From positions 62,001 through 126,000 of the forward strand of contig JAUICG010000010.1 of NCBI GenBank assembly GCA_030427485.1: a stretch of DNA of 64,000 nt, written 5' to 3'. Source of the DNA: Gammaproteobacteria bacterium (GTDB taxonomy: Bacteria; Pseudomonadota; Gammaproteobacteria; Pseudomonadales; Halieaceae). Position numbers and translations under genes: made by a program. Position 1 is the first letter of the stretch; each line of letters opens with the position of its first letter. Under the pieces are notes generated by a model. That model had not been told where the DNA came from and ran no database searches. It saw only the letters and a program-made list of their open reading frames with translations. Of this stretch, positions 35,675 to 44,928 are shown in pieces.

Positions 35675-38395
35675 GTGAAACGGTTTGTCACATTCATTGC
35701 ACTGATTGTGGTGCTCGCCACGGTTTCCGCCGCTGGCTGGTATCAATTCCGGCAATGGCAGACTGACAGGGACAGGCAGCAGGCCGCGCTCGCGCCACAG
35801 GGAAAGCTGCCTACCGGGGTGGCACCCACCCATTACACGCTATCGCTGCGCATCGACCCGGACGAGAGTCACTTTAGCGGAAGCGTTCGAATCGATGTCG
35901 ATATCAGCGCCGAGATGGACGCGATCTGGCTGCACGGCAAGGATATTCAGGTAAAAAACGCGTTTCTGGAACGCCGTGACGGCACGGTAAACGTGTTGCA
36001 TTACAGGGAAATGGGGCGCTCCGGAATTGTGCAACTGACCGCTCCCGCCCCGATCACACCACAACAGGCCAGCATCAACATCCAGTTCAGTGCTGCGTTC
36101 AGCAAGAAGCTGGACGGCCTGTACATCGTCAGGGACCAGGACAGGAACTACGTGTTCACGCAGTTCGAGCCGGTGCTCGCCCGCCAGGTGTTTCCACAGT
36201 TCGATGAACCCCGTTTCAAGGTGCCCTACGATATCAGCCTGGAAGTCCGGCAGGAACACCAGGCCTTCGGCAACACAGGTGTCGCGAAAGAAGAGCGTCT
36301 GGCGGACGGATTCAAACGCCTGACACTGGCCACCACGCGGCCCATGCCCAGCTATCTGCTGGCCTTTGCGGTCGGTGAACTGGATGTCATGGAGCACGCC
36401 GACATACCGCCGAATACTATTCGCGATCATCCGATACCTTTGCGCGGAATTGCCACCCGGGGGAAAGGTCGGCAACTGCGACACGCGCTGATGCATGTCG
36501 CCGAATTGCTGACAACGCTGGAAGAGTATTTCGGCACACCCTATCCCTACGACAAGCTGGATATCGTCGCGGTACCCGACTTCGCCTGGGGAGCGATGGA
36601 GAATGCCGGCCTGATCACCTACCGGGAATCCATTGTTGCGCTCGGTGATAGCCCATCGGCCAGCCAGCGTCGGCGATTGGTGTCGGTACACGCACACGAA
36701 CTCGCGCACCAGTGGTTTGGCAACCTCGTCACCATGCCGTGGTGGGACGATATCTGGCTGAACGAATCGTTTGCTACCTGGATGGCGTCAAAAGCGGTCC
36801 ACCAGTGGAATCCGGACATGGAGGTCGACCGCGAAATAGTCCAGCGTGGCCTCCAGGTGATGGAAACAGATATTTATGCCCACTCGCGCAGCATTCGCGA
36901 GCCGGTGAAGAACAACGATGACATCGCGAACGTATTTGACGCCATCAACTACTCCAAAGGTGGCGCAGTTCTGCAGATGCTGGAAAGCACCCTTTCGCCT
37001 GACGTTTTTCGGGACGGCATTCGCCAGTACCTGCAGCGGCACGCCTGGGGCAACGCGACGGCGGAAGACCTGCTGCAAGCTCTGGCGGACGCCGCGCGGG
37101 ACCCGCAAGTAGCGGACATTGCCCAAAGTTACATCCACCAACCCGGTGTCCCGCTGCTCAAGGTTAACTGGCAGTGCCAGGGCGGGACGCTGGCGGTTGA
37201 GTTCCATCAACAGCGCTATCTGCCAGTCGGCTCCGCAGTGGACCCGGATCAGCAGTGGAAGATTCCTGTTTGCCTGACCCTGGTCCACGGAGACCGGACA
37301 ACGCACCAGTGCGACCTCGTAGACCAACGAAAACACAGTTTTTCCTATCCCGTAGAGCAATGCCCGCAAGCCATCATGCCCAACAGGAATGGCCACGGCT
37401 ACTACCGCTGGACACTGGACCGCAGCGAATGGCTCGCGCTCCTGCAACACCTGGGAACATTAAACCCCGGTGAGAAATTGTCTGTCGCCAATAACCTCGC
37501 GGCGGAATACCAGGCCGCACGCATCGATACCAGTTTCTACCTGCAGGCGATTGCCCCATTGATTGCAGAACCCGAATGGGATGTCCGAACCGAACCCGCA
37601 TCGCAGGTACAAACGATCCGGGATACGATCGCGAACGGGGAACAACAGGTACAACTTGCCGACTATATATACCGCAACTACAAACCGCTGCTGGACGAAC
37701 TGGGACTGGCGCCCGACACAACCCGCGATAAAGACCGACCCATGGCAACACAGCTGTTGCGCGAGCGCGTACTCAACCTTGTCGCAGTCTCTTTGCAACA
37801 ACCCGAACTGCTGGCAGAACTCGCTGAAAGAGGCAAGGCACTGCTCGACCCGGTTCCGAACGGCGGTAGGGGGGAGGCAACCATCGACCGCCAGCTCTAC
37901 GCCACCGCAATGGCCAGCGCGGTCATCCGCGAGGGAGAACCCTACTTCGAAGCATTGACGGAAGCAGCGCTGGCATCCGACAATGCCAATTTCCGCGACG
38001 ATGCATTCTGGGCGCTGGGGCAAACTGTCGACCCCGAACTCAGCCGGAAAATCCTGGACCTGCGCTGGATCTACCGCCTCAAGCTCAATGAGGCCTTGAC
38101 GGTGCTCGACTCCCATATCAATAAAATGGAAAACAAGGCCCGCACGCTGGCCTGGTTCAAGAAGTATTACCCGGCGATCGCGCTAGCGCTACCTACCCCC
38201 TACCTGGCGGGCACCCCGGCGGTTGCCGGTGAGCTGTGCAGCAGGGATGCCTATGCCGATGCACAGGCGTTCTTCGGCCCGAAGGCTGCAAACGTCGAAG
38301 GGATGCAGCGGACACTGCTGCAGAACCTGGAAAAAATCCACCTGTGCTATTCACTGGCTGAAGCACAGCGGAGTCCTCACTGGAATCTAAACTAG
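35675..38395 (+). CDS. Membrane-anchored M1-family aminopeptidase
   Basis: A GTG start at 35675 with GGGAAGAG just upstream gives 906 residues. It has an N-terminal signal/anchor helix ([20 protein letters not shown]), so the enzyme should face the periplasm. The M1 motifs are all present: the exopeptidase signature [13 protein letters not shown], the zinc site [10 protein letters not shown] with the third ligand in NESFATWM, and a conserved Tyr-bearing segment [11 protein letters not shown]. The C-terminal half is the helical ERAP1/PepN-like domain. It removes N-terminal residues from peptides. The stop overlaps the converging flavin monooxygenase gene by four bases. Confidence 0.9.
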   Translation: MKRFVTFIALIVVLATVSAAGWYQFRQWQTDRDRQQAALAPQGKLPTGVAPTHYTLSLRIDPDESHFSGSVRIDVDISAEMDAIWLHGKDIQVKNAFLERRDGTVNVLHYREMGRSGIVQLTAPAPITPQQASINIQFSAAFSKKLDGLYIVRDQDRNYVFTQFEPVLARQVFPQFDEPRFKVPYDISLEVRQEHQAFGNTGVAKEERLADGFKRLTLATTRPMPSYLLAFAVGELDVMEHADIPPNTIRDHPIPLRGIATRGKGRQLRHALMHVAELLTTLEEYFGTPYPYDKLDIVAVPDFAWGAMENAGLITYRESIVALGDSPSASQRRRLVSVHAHELAHQWFGNLVTMPWWDDIWLNESFATWMASKAVHQWNPDMEVDREIVQRGLQVMETDIYAHSRSIREPVKNNDDIANVFDAINYSKGGAVLQMLESTLSPDVFRDGIRQYLQRHAWGNATAEDLLQALADAARDPQVADIAQSYIHQPGVPLLKVNWQCQGGTLAVEFHQQRYLPVGSAVDPDQQWKIPVCLTLVHGDRTTHQCDLVDQRKHSFSYPVEQCPQAIMPNRNGHGYYRWTLDRSEWLALLQHLGTLNPGEKLSVANNLAAEYQAARIDTSFYLQAIAPLIAEPEWDVRTEPASQVQTIRDTIANGEQQVQLADYIYRNYKPLLDELGLAPDTTRDKDRPMATQLLRERVLNLVAVSLQQPELLAELAERGKALLDPVPNGGRGEATIDRQLYATAMASAVIREGEPYFEALTEAALASDNANFRDDAFWALGQTVDPELSRKILDLRWIYRLKLNEALTVLDSHINKMENKARTLAWFKKYYPAIALALPTPYLAGTPAVAGELCSRDAYADAQAFFGPKAANVEGMQRTLLQNLEKIHLCYSLAEAQRSPHWNLN

Positions 38396-39345
38396 AGCGC
38401 GGAAACAAGCTCCAGCAGGAGCGCATGGCTTCGCAGTTGCGCCTCCTCACCAACACCCGGGATGCCCGCCCGCACGATAAGATGAGTGATTGCCAGGCGG
38501 TCTATGTATTCTTCGAGTTTGTCGCGCGTGAAGTGTCGATCACCCACGATGGCCCATTCATCAACCGCAGTATTTTCTTTTCGTATTGCTGCCGGCACTG
38601 TCCCGGCCAGAGCCGTACGCACCTGCCCGGCCTGTGCCGCGTCATCCGTTACAAACACCGTACGCATAACGGGAATCGTCGACACCCCCGCCTGCCCGGC
38701 GTCAGCCAGGGCGTGATGGTAGCGCTGGTAATTGCCCTCCAGCACGGACAGGGATTCAATCGGCGAGGCGAGATAAGGCAAGCCCAGCCGGGCGACCTGC
38801 TGCAAGGCCAGCGGCCCAAAAGCGGCTACCCAGAGCGGCGGCGACGGTCGCTGCAGCGGCAGGGGCGAGAGACGGATTGGCTGACCGCTATCATCCTCAC
38901 CCAGTTCCTCACCACGCCAGGCGCGCCGCATGATATCGAGGTTGGCCTCAAAGAGCTTGCGCTTGTCACCCGCGGCGACATCAAAAGCGCGGAACATTGC
39001 CGCGGACAGCCCGCGCCCCAGCCCCAGTATCAATCGCCCCTGGCAAAGCTGGTCCAGCACCGCCACCTCCTCGGCGGCCAGCAGGGGATGGCGGATAGGC
39101 AACAGGTAGGAGGTACAACCGAGGCGAATGCGCTGCGTCCGGCCGGCGATGGCAGCCAACAGCATCAGGGGTGCGGGAACGGCCGCCGCGGCACCGAAAT
39201 GGTTCTCCGGCAACCAGAACGAGTGGAATCCCAGGGCTTGCGCCTGTTCAGCCTGGGCACACAACCCGTCCGCCGCGCCAAGCGCGCCCCACGACCACGC
39301 CGTGGTACCCACTTTCAATGCCGGCCGGCATACTCGCTCCACCAT
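38392..39345 (-). CDS. LLM-class flavin-dependent oxidoreductase
   Basis: Two overlapping start codons stand at 39348 (GTG) and 39345 (ATG). I take the ATG, giving 317 residues. The luciferase-like (F420/FMN) TIM-barrel pattern is clear: LGFHSFWLPENHFG, IAGRTQRIRLGCTSYLLPIRHPLLAAEEVAVLDQLCQGRLILGLGRG and later LGLPYLASPIESLSVLEGNYQRYHHALADAG. Such enzymes oxidise small molecules with reduced flavin. Substrate unknown. Confidence 0.85.
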   Translation of the reverse strand: MVERVCRPALKVGTTAWSWGALGAADGLCAQAEQAQALGFHSFWLPENHFGAAAAVPAPLMLLAAIAGRTQRIRLGCTSYLLPIRHPLLAAEEVAVLDQLCQGRLILGLGRGLSAAMFRAFDVAAGDKRKLFEANLDIMRRAWRGEELGEDDSGQPIRLSPLPLQRPSPPLWVAAFGPLALQQVARLGLPYLASPIESLSVLEGNYQRYHHALADAGQAGVSTIPVMRTVFVTDDAAQAGQVRTALAGTVPAAIRKENTAVDEWAIVGDRHFTRDKLEEYIDRLAITHLIVRAGIPGVGEEAQLRSHALLLELVSAL

Positions 39346-39391
39346 CACTCCCGGCGTCCATGCGAGCCGTGGACCGCACCGCTGCGAAACC

Positions 39392-40486
39392 TCAACTGAC
39401 TTTTACCACCAGCTTGCCGAAGTTCTCGCCGGAAAACAGGCCAGGAAATGCAGCCGGCGCATTCTCCAGCCCGTCAACGACATCCTCGCGATACTTGATT
39501 TTGCCTTCCGCCAGCCAGCGACTCATGTCCGCGACGAAGGCCGGGAAGCGCGCACGGTAATTACTGACGATAAAGCCCTGGACCTTCAGGCTGCGCTGCA
39601 GAATGAGACTCTGCAAGATGCTCATGCGGTCGGGGCCCGGCGGCAACTCTGTCTGGTTATAGTGCGCGATCAGCCCGCAAATGGGCACGCGCGCAAAATT
39701 GTTCAGCAGGGGCATCACTGCCTCCCAGGAACTGCCGCCGACATTCTCAAAATACACGTCTATACCGTCGGGGCAGGCGGCTGCCAGCTGGGCCGCCATA
39801 TCTTTATCGTAGTGGCTGATGCAGGCGTCGTAGCCAAGTTCCTCCACGGCGTAGTCGCACTTCTCCCTCGCACCTGCTATGCCCACTACCCGGCAGCCCT
39901 TGAGCCTGGCAATCTGCCCCACTACCGAGCCCACCGCTCCCGTGGATGCGGCCAGCACCACGGTTTCACCGGCTTTCGGCTCGCCGATATCCAGCAAGCC
40001 CACGTACGCGGTCAACCCCGGCATTCCCAGCACACCCAGCGCATAAGAGGACGGCGTGATCCTCGGGTCCAGCTTCATGAGGTCGCTCCCGTCCGAGAGC
40101 GCAAAGTCCTGCCATCCGGCATAGGCGGTTACGAGGTCACCCTCTAGGAACCCGGGATTGCGCGATGCAACCACCTCGCTGACGGTACCACCTACCATGA
40201 CGTCACCCACTTCCACCCGGTCCGCGTAACTCTTACCCTCATTCATGCGCCCCCGCATATAAGGGTCCAGCGATAGAAAACGGGTTTGCAACAATACCTG
40301 TCCCTCCTGCGGCTGCGGCACAGCAGTTGTCTCCAGGCGAAAATTGCCTGCGTCCGGCGCGCCCGCGGGCCTGGAGGCCAGCACGATACGGCGATTAGCG
40401 GCCGTTGCGGCCTGTACCCGGCTCAGGACCAATGTACCCAATGCGGTGAGCGATGCCAGCGTAAACTCTCGGCGATTCAGGTTCAT
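39392..40486 (-). CDS. Exported MDR-family NAD(P)H oxidoreductase
   Basis: The ATG at 40484-40486 follows GAGG by six bases, giving 364 residues. It begins MNLNRREFTLASLTALGTLVLSRVQAATA, a twin-arginine-type signal, unusual for this cytosolic family. The rest is the medium-chain dehydrogenase fold of the leukotriene B4 12-hydroxydehydrogenase / curcumin reductase group: SLDPYMRGRMNEG, LVLAASTGAVGSVVGQIARLKGCRVVGIAG and DIGEPKAGE. It has no zinc-ligand pattern. It probably reduces alpha,beta-unsaturated carbonyls with NADPH. If truly exported by Tat, it would carry its cofactor folded inside. Confidence 0.82.
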   Translation of the reverse strand: MNLNRREFTLASLTALGTLVLSRVQAATAANRRIVLASRPAGAPDAGNFRLETTAVPQPQEGQVLLQTRFLSLDPYMRGRMNEGKSYADRVEVGDVMVGGTVSEVVASRNPGFLEGDLVTAYAGWQDFALSDGSDLMKLDPRITPSSYALGVLGMPGLTAYVGLLDIGEPKAGETVVLAASTGAVGSVVGQIARLKGCRVVGIAGAREKCDYAVEELGYDACISHYDKDMAAQLAAACPDGIDVYFENVGGSSWEAVMPLLNNFARVPICGLIAHYNQTELPPGPDRMSILQSLILQRSLKVQGFIVSNYRARFPAFVADMSRWLAEGKIKYREDVVDGLENAPAAFPGLFSGENFGKLVVKVS

Positions 40487-40570
40487 GGTAGGCCTCATTG
40501 CAGTACGGATGAAGACTAACCATAGCTCAGTCAGCCCGCGCTGTCTCGGCTCGCGCAACCAGGATGCGTC

Positions 40571-41194
40571 TCAGGCAATGAACCGGTAGGTCAAATTGAT
40601 TCTCTCGCCCATCTGACGCCTGGACTTGGCCACCCGGTGCAGCCAGTGATGCTGCAGGCTGCCTCGCATCAGTAGCAGACTGCCGCCGGCCAGCGGGATG
40701 CTGCGCCGTTGGCTGCCGTCGGATTTGTGTTTCAATTGCAGAACGCGAGTCTGTCCCAGGCTCACTGAACCGATAACGGGATTGCGACCCAGTTCGGGCT
40801 CGTCATCGGCGTGCCACGACATCGAATCCGCACCGTCGCGGTAACGATTGAGTAATACGCTATTGAAGCTGGCTCCGGATACACGTTCAATACGTTCCTT
40901 AACGCTTATCAGCGACGGTATCCACGGCAGGGAATCATGCGTCAAGCCGGAATAGCTGTAACGTATATTCGGTTCACCATACCAGGCGGTCAATCGCGGC
41001 AGCTTGTGGACGCGACCGAACAACGTGATCTGCTCCTGTCGCCACTGGATATCCTGCCGCAATGTTTCAAACAGTTGACTGGCTTCGCACGGTGAAAACA
41101 GGGACGCAAACAGCAGTATTTCCCCGTCCGGGATAGCAATCGGGGCGGCGGCGTCTGAACAACTGTCTGACAATGAAAACAAATCCTTCGTCAT
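40571..41194 (-). CDS. alkB: AlkB-family 2-oxoglutarate/Fe(II) dioxygenase
   Basis: The 207-residue protein has the double-stranded beta-helix oxygenase motifs: WHADDEPEL (HxD iron ligands), a distal His in LQHHWLHRV and the 2-oxoglutarate arginines in RINLTYRF. The substrate-lid region NRYRDGADSM is as in ALKBH2/3-like enzymes. It should remove methyl groups from alkylated bases by oxidation. It is a stand-alone gene. Confidence 0.9.
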   Translation of the reverse strand: MTKDLFSLSDSCSDAAAPIAIPDGEILLFASLFSPCEASQLFETLRQDIQWRQEQITLFGRVHKLPRLTAWYGEPNIRYSYSGLTHDSLPWIPSLISVKERIERVSGASFNSVLLNRYRDGADSMSWHADDEPELGRNPVIGSVSLGQTRVLQLKHKSDGSQRRSIPLAGGSLLLMRGSLQHHWLHRVAKSRRQMGERINLTYRFIA

Positions 41195-41441
41195 CTACAC
41201 GTCCAGGCGCTCCGCGGAAGCACTCCCTGCCGCAGCAGGCTGGAAGGCCGCCGATTTCCGTCACATGCGCTTATCGTCGGGAGCACACGTCATTCCCTCG
41301 CTACCGCTTACCGGGTGTACACTACCATACAGGCAAGCATGTCCGCGCATATCCCGGCCAAATTCTGTACTGATACGCCACGGCACCAGAATCGCCGGGC
41401 TTGAAGATCAGGTACCCGACATCCAGTGCGCGACCCGGAAA

Positions 41442-41471
41442 TTGCCACCTTCCGGAAAGGTAGGCTAGTAT
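41442..41471 (+). promoter_or_regulatory. Candidate sigma-70 promoter of the ThDP enzyme gene
   Basis: TTGCCA (41442-41447, five of six) and TAGTAT (41466-41471, four of six) are 18 bases apart, with a start expected near 41478, about 41 bases before the ATG at 41519. The remaining part of the 41195-41518 gap holds no supported gene. Confidence 0.45.
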
Positions 41472-41518
41472 GGCTACCGGCAACTCACCAGCAAACACAG
41501 CACAGCCAGGAGAACGAT

Positions 41519-43267
41519 ATGGCCCGCAGTATTTCCGAAGCGATACTGGACGTTTTGGCTGATGCCGGCGCTCGCGATGTATTCGGCGTGGTCGGTGATG
41601 TCATCAATCCGTTTGTCCTGGCGACAATCAAGGATCCCCGGTTTCGCTGGATTACTGTCCGCCACGAGGAACACGCGGGGTATGCGGCAGCGGCGCAGTC
41701 CCAGTTAACCGGGCGCATTGGTGTGTGTGCCGGCACCTCCGGACCGGGCGCGCTGCACCTGATTAACGGTTTGTACAATGCGCAGAAGGAAGGTGCGGCA
41801 GTCATCGCCATTACCGGCCAGGTACCGACGGCGCAACGCGGCAGTGATTTTCACAAGGAAATGGATCTTACCAAGGTATTCGACGATGTCTGCGCCTACC
41901 AGGCGATCATCGAGACGCCGGCACAGGTTCCCCGCATGGTAGAAATTGCGGCGCAAAAAGCGCTGACGGAACGCGTGGTAACCCGTGTCGAGGTAGCTGC
42001 GGATGTGTTCACCAGGGACATCACGAGCGAGCACTACACCCACCCGCTGGTGCACACACTGCCCGCTGTCTCCGCGCCAGGGAAAGAACTGGAAAAGGCG
42101 GCGGCGCTGTTGCAACAGGGCAATCGGGTGACCATTTTTTGTGGCATCGGATGCCGCAACGCGAAACCCGATGTGCTCGCACTGGCTGAAAAACTGGGTG
42201 CGCCCCTCGCCCATACGCTGCGCGCCCTCGATATTTTTGACTATGACGATGGGCCGGTCGTCGGGCTCACGGGCAATATCGGAAACCCCGCGGGACTGCA
42301 CGCAGTCAACGACTGCGATGTGCTGTTGATGCTCGGCACCGATTTCCCGTATTCAGAATTTCTTCCAGATGGACGACCGATCATTCAGGTGGACAATAAT
42401 GTCGATCACATAGGACGTCGCGCACCCGTTACACTCGGCCTGGTGGGCGATGTCGGCGAGACCGTGCGTTCGCTGCTGCCGCTGCTTGGGAGTGACCGGA
42501 AGTCCGTCAAATTTCGCGACCACCTGCTAGAGATACGAAAAAAGTGGCATAAACACATGGATGCGCAGGCGAGCTTGTCGCGCACCGACGAACCCCTGCA
42601 CCCGCAGTTGTTTGCGAGGGCCATCAGCGACGCGGCAGCCGATGACGCAATCTTCGCTGTTGACGTAGGTGAGTGCGCAATCTGGGTGGCTCGGCAAATG
42701 GCGATGTCCAGCGAGCGACGCATGGTCGGCGGATTCAACCACGGCTCACTGGGCTCGGGGCTTCCCACTGCGCTGGGTGCCGCTGCGCTGGACCCTTCGC
42801 GGCAGGTATGGGCGCTGTGCGGTGACGGCGGTTTTGGCATGTCCATGAACGACTTTGTGACTGCGGTCCGCTATGGCTGGCCCCTGAAGGTGCTGATATT
42901 CAATAACAGTGAGTTCGGTTTTGTCGCGATGGAAATGCAGGTAGCCGGCATGCCCAAGAACGATGAAGCAACGGGTTTGACGAACCCGGATTTTGCCGCG
43001 TACGCCAGGGCATGCGGCGGCGACGGCGTCCGGGTCGAGCACGCCGCCAATATCATGCCCGCCATCGAGCAGGCTATCGCTTCGGACAAACCGTTTATTA
43101 TTGATGCCATCGTCAGCGCAGGCGAACTCTCCATGCCCCCACATATCGGACTGGATGAGTTCTATGGATTCGGCATTTCGAAACTGAGGGAAGGGATTCT
43201 CGGCATCAAGGGTGATCATCGCGTGTGGCAGGAATGGCGCGACGAATTCAAAGCATTTTTTTCCTGA
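41519..43267 (+). CDS. ThDP-dependent enzyme, pyruvate oxidase (PoxB)-like
   Basis: From ATG 41519 (AGGAGA six bases upstream) the protein has 582 residues, near the 572 of E. coli PoxB. It has the ThDP glutamate segment VRHEEHAGYAAAAQSQLTG, the GDGGFGMSMNDF diphosphate-binding motif, a middle FAD-like domain and a C-terminal tail (ISKLREGILG ... EWRDEFKAFF) like the amphipathic membrane-binding end of PoxB. It probably oxidatively decarboxylates pyruvate to acetate with quinone as acceptor. The glutamate-synthase-like gene follows after 34 bp and is probably co-transcribed. Confidence 0.8.
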   Translation: MARSISEAILDVLADAGARDVFGVVGDVINPFVLATIKDPRFRWITVRHEEHAGYAAAAQSQLTGRIGVCAGTSGPGALHLINGLYNAQKEGAAVIAITGQVPTAQRGSDFHKEMDLTKVFDDVCAYQAIIETPAQVPRMVEIAAQKALTERVVTRVEVAADVFTRDITSEHYTHPLVHTLPAVSAPGKELEKAAALLQQGNRVTIFCGIGCRNAKPDVLALAEKLGAPLAHTLRALDIFDYDDGPVVGLTGNIGNPAGLHAVNDCDVLLMLGTDFPYSEFLPDGRPIIQVDNNVDHIGRRAPVTLGLVGDVGETVRSLLPLLGSDRKSVKFRDHLLEIRKKWHKHMDAQASLSRTDEPLHPQLFARAISDAAADDAIFAVDVGECAIWVARQMAMSSERRMVGGFNHGSLGSGLPTALGAAALDPSRQVWALCGDGGFGMSMNDFVTAVRYGWPLKVLIFNNSEFGFVAMEMQVAGMPKNDEATGLTNPDFAAYARACGGDGVRVEHAANIMPAIEQAIASDKPFIIDAIVSAGELSMPPHIGLDEFYGFGISKLREGILGIKGDHRVWQEWRDEFKAFFS

Positions 43268-43301
43268 CGCAAACACCTGATCTCTGGCAGGAGCGCATAC
43301 T

Positions 43302-44915
43302 GTGACATTCATGCAAAAACTTTTCTGGATCATCGCATTGATTGCATTCCCCATTACGGTGTATCTGGCCAACAATCTCTGGGCACCGGCACATGTCATT
43401 TCCATCATTCTGGGCCTCTATGTCATCGTCGGTATCTACGATTTGCGCTACAGCCCGCACACGCTGAACCGACTCTATCCGGTCGCCGCGTATATTCGCT
43501 ACGCGCTGGAGTTCATACGACCGGAGATCCGCCAGTACTTTATCGCGGGCGATACCGAAGAACTGCCATTCAACCGGGAGCAGCGCGACCTCGTCTACCG
43601 CCGCGCCAAAGACCTGGACGACACCCAGCCTTTTGGTACGGAGCACGAGATCACCACAGCCGGCTGGCTCGGCGCGGCCCATTCGATTGCACCGACCGCC
43701 GTGCGGGAGGAAACCAAGCGCGTGCTGGTCGGCGGCGAGCAATGCAGCCAGCCCTACAGCGCGGCGCGCCTCAATTGCTCCGCGATGAGTTTTGGCGCTC
43801 TCAGCGCCAATGCCATCATGGCCATCAACAAGGGCGCAAAACTCGGCGGCTTCTATCACAACACCGGCGAAGGCGGCTTCAGCCCCTACCACAAACAGGG
43901 CGGTGATATTGTCTGGCAGATCGGTACCGGCTATTTCGGATGTCGCACATCCGATGGCAGCTTCGACCCTGAAGCATTCAGGAAATCTGCCAGCCTTGAC
44001 CAGGTCAAGATGATCGAGATCAAAATATCCCAGGGTGCGAAGCCCTCACATGGCGGTGTGCTGCCGGCGGCGAAAGTCTCCGAGGAAATTGCCAGGATTC
44101 GCCTGGTGGACATGGGTAAGGATGTCATCTCGCCGCCTGCCCACCGGGAGTTCAATACTCCGGTGGGGCTGCTTGAATTTGTAGTGAGGCTACGCGAACT
44201 GAGCGGCGGCAAACCTGTGGGATTCAAACTGTGTATTGGTCGAAAGTACGAATTTCTGGCGATCTGCAAAGCCATGCTGAAAACCGGCATCACACCAGAT
44301 TTCATCACTGTCGATGGCGCGGAAGGCGGCACCGGTGCAGCGCCGGTGGAGTTCACCAACCGGCTCGGCGTTCCCTGCCTGGAGGGCACAAGCTTTGTAC
44401 ACAACTGCCTGGTGGGGGCGGGCCTGCGAGACCGGATACATGTTATCTCCTCGGGCAAGACCGCGACCGGGTTTGACATCGTCACCAAGCTTGCTGTCGG
44501 CGCTGACCTGGTCAATGCCGCTCGTACGATGATGCTCTCGCTGGGATGTATTCAATCACAGTCGTGCAACACCAACAAATGTCCGACCGGGATCGCCACC
44601 CAGGATCCGAATCGCGGGAAAGCACTGGATGTGGAGTCCAGGCACAAACGGGTTGCCAGTTTCCAACAGCGTACGCTGCACTCCGCCTTTGAACTGATCG
44701 GGGCGATGGGCCTCGATGACCCCGACAAACTGTTCCCGCACCTGATATGGCGGCGCGGCGCAGACGGCGTCAACCAGCATTTTGACGATGTCTTTCCACT
44801 GCTGGCACCGGACATCCTGTTGGGAGATGAGGAAAGGATTCCGCGGGACTGGATTCAGGACTGGCAATTGGCGTCCGCAGAAAGTTTCGCGCCGAATATG
44901 GAGGCCCTGCGCTGA
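43302..44915 (+). CDS. FMN-binding glutamate-synthase-like membrane protein
   Basis: The GTG at 43302 has AGGAG eight bases upstream, so it is preferred to the ATG at 43311. The 537-residue protein has two hydrophobic helices first (about residues 6-24 and 33-48) and then the glutamate-synthase FMN/Fe-S domain: SAMSFGALSANAIMAINKGAKLGGFYHNTGEGG, EIKISQGAKPSHGGVLP and VDGAEGGTGAAPVEF. A cluster of cysteines in QSQSCNTNKCPTGIATQ matches the 3Fe-4S ligands. It lacks the amidotransferase domain, so it is a stand-alone flavoprotein oxidoreductase rather than glutamate synthase. The reaction is unknown. Confidence 0.85.
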   Translation: MTFMQKLFWIIALIAFPITVYLANNLWAPAHVISIILGLYVIVGIYDLRYSPHTLNRLYPVAAYIRYALEFIRPEIRQYFIAGDTEELPFNREQRDLVYRRAKDLDDTQPFGTEHEITTAGWLGAAHSIAPTAVREETKRVLVGGEQCSQPYSAARLNCSAMSFGALSANAIMAINKGAKLGGFYHNTGEGGFSPYHKQGGDIVWQIGTGYFGCRTSDGSFDPEAFRKSASLDQVKMIEIKISQGAKPSHGGVLPAAKVSEEIARIRLVDMGKDVISPPAHREFNTPVGLLEFVVRLRELSGGKPVGFKLCIGRKYEFLAICKAMLKTGITPDFITVDGAEGGTGAAPVEFTNRLGVPCLEGTSFVHNCLVGAGLRDRIHVISSGKTATGFDIVTKLAVGADLVNAARTMMLSLGCIQSQSCNTNKCPTGIATQDPNRGKALDVESRHKRVASFQQRTLHSAFELIGAMGLDDPDKLFPHLIWRRGADGVNQHFDDVFPLLAPDILLGDEERIPRDWIQDWQLASAESFAPNMEALR

Positions 44916-44928
44916 GCGAAGCGTCTGC

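Noticed and set aside
34408..35766. Open frame of 452 codons opposite the aldehyde dehydrogenase
   Set aside because: The opposite strand encodes all ALDH motifs; this frame has none.
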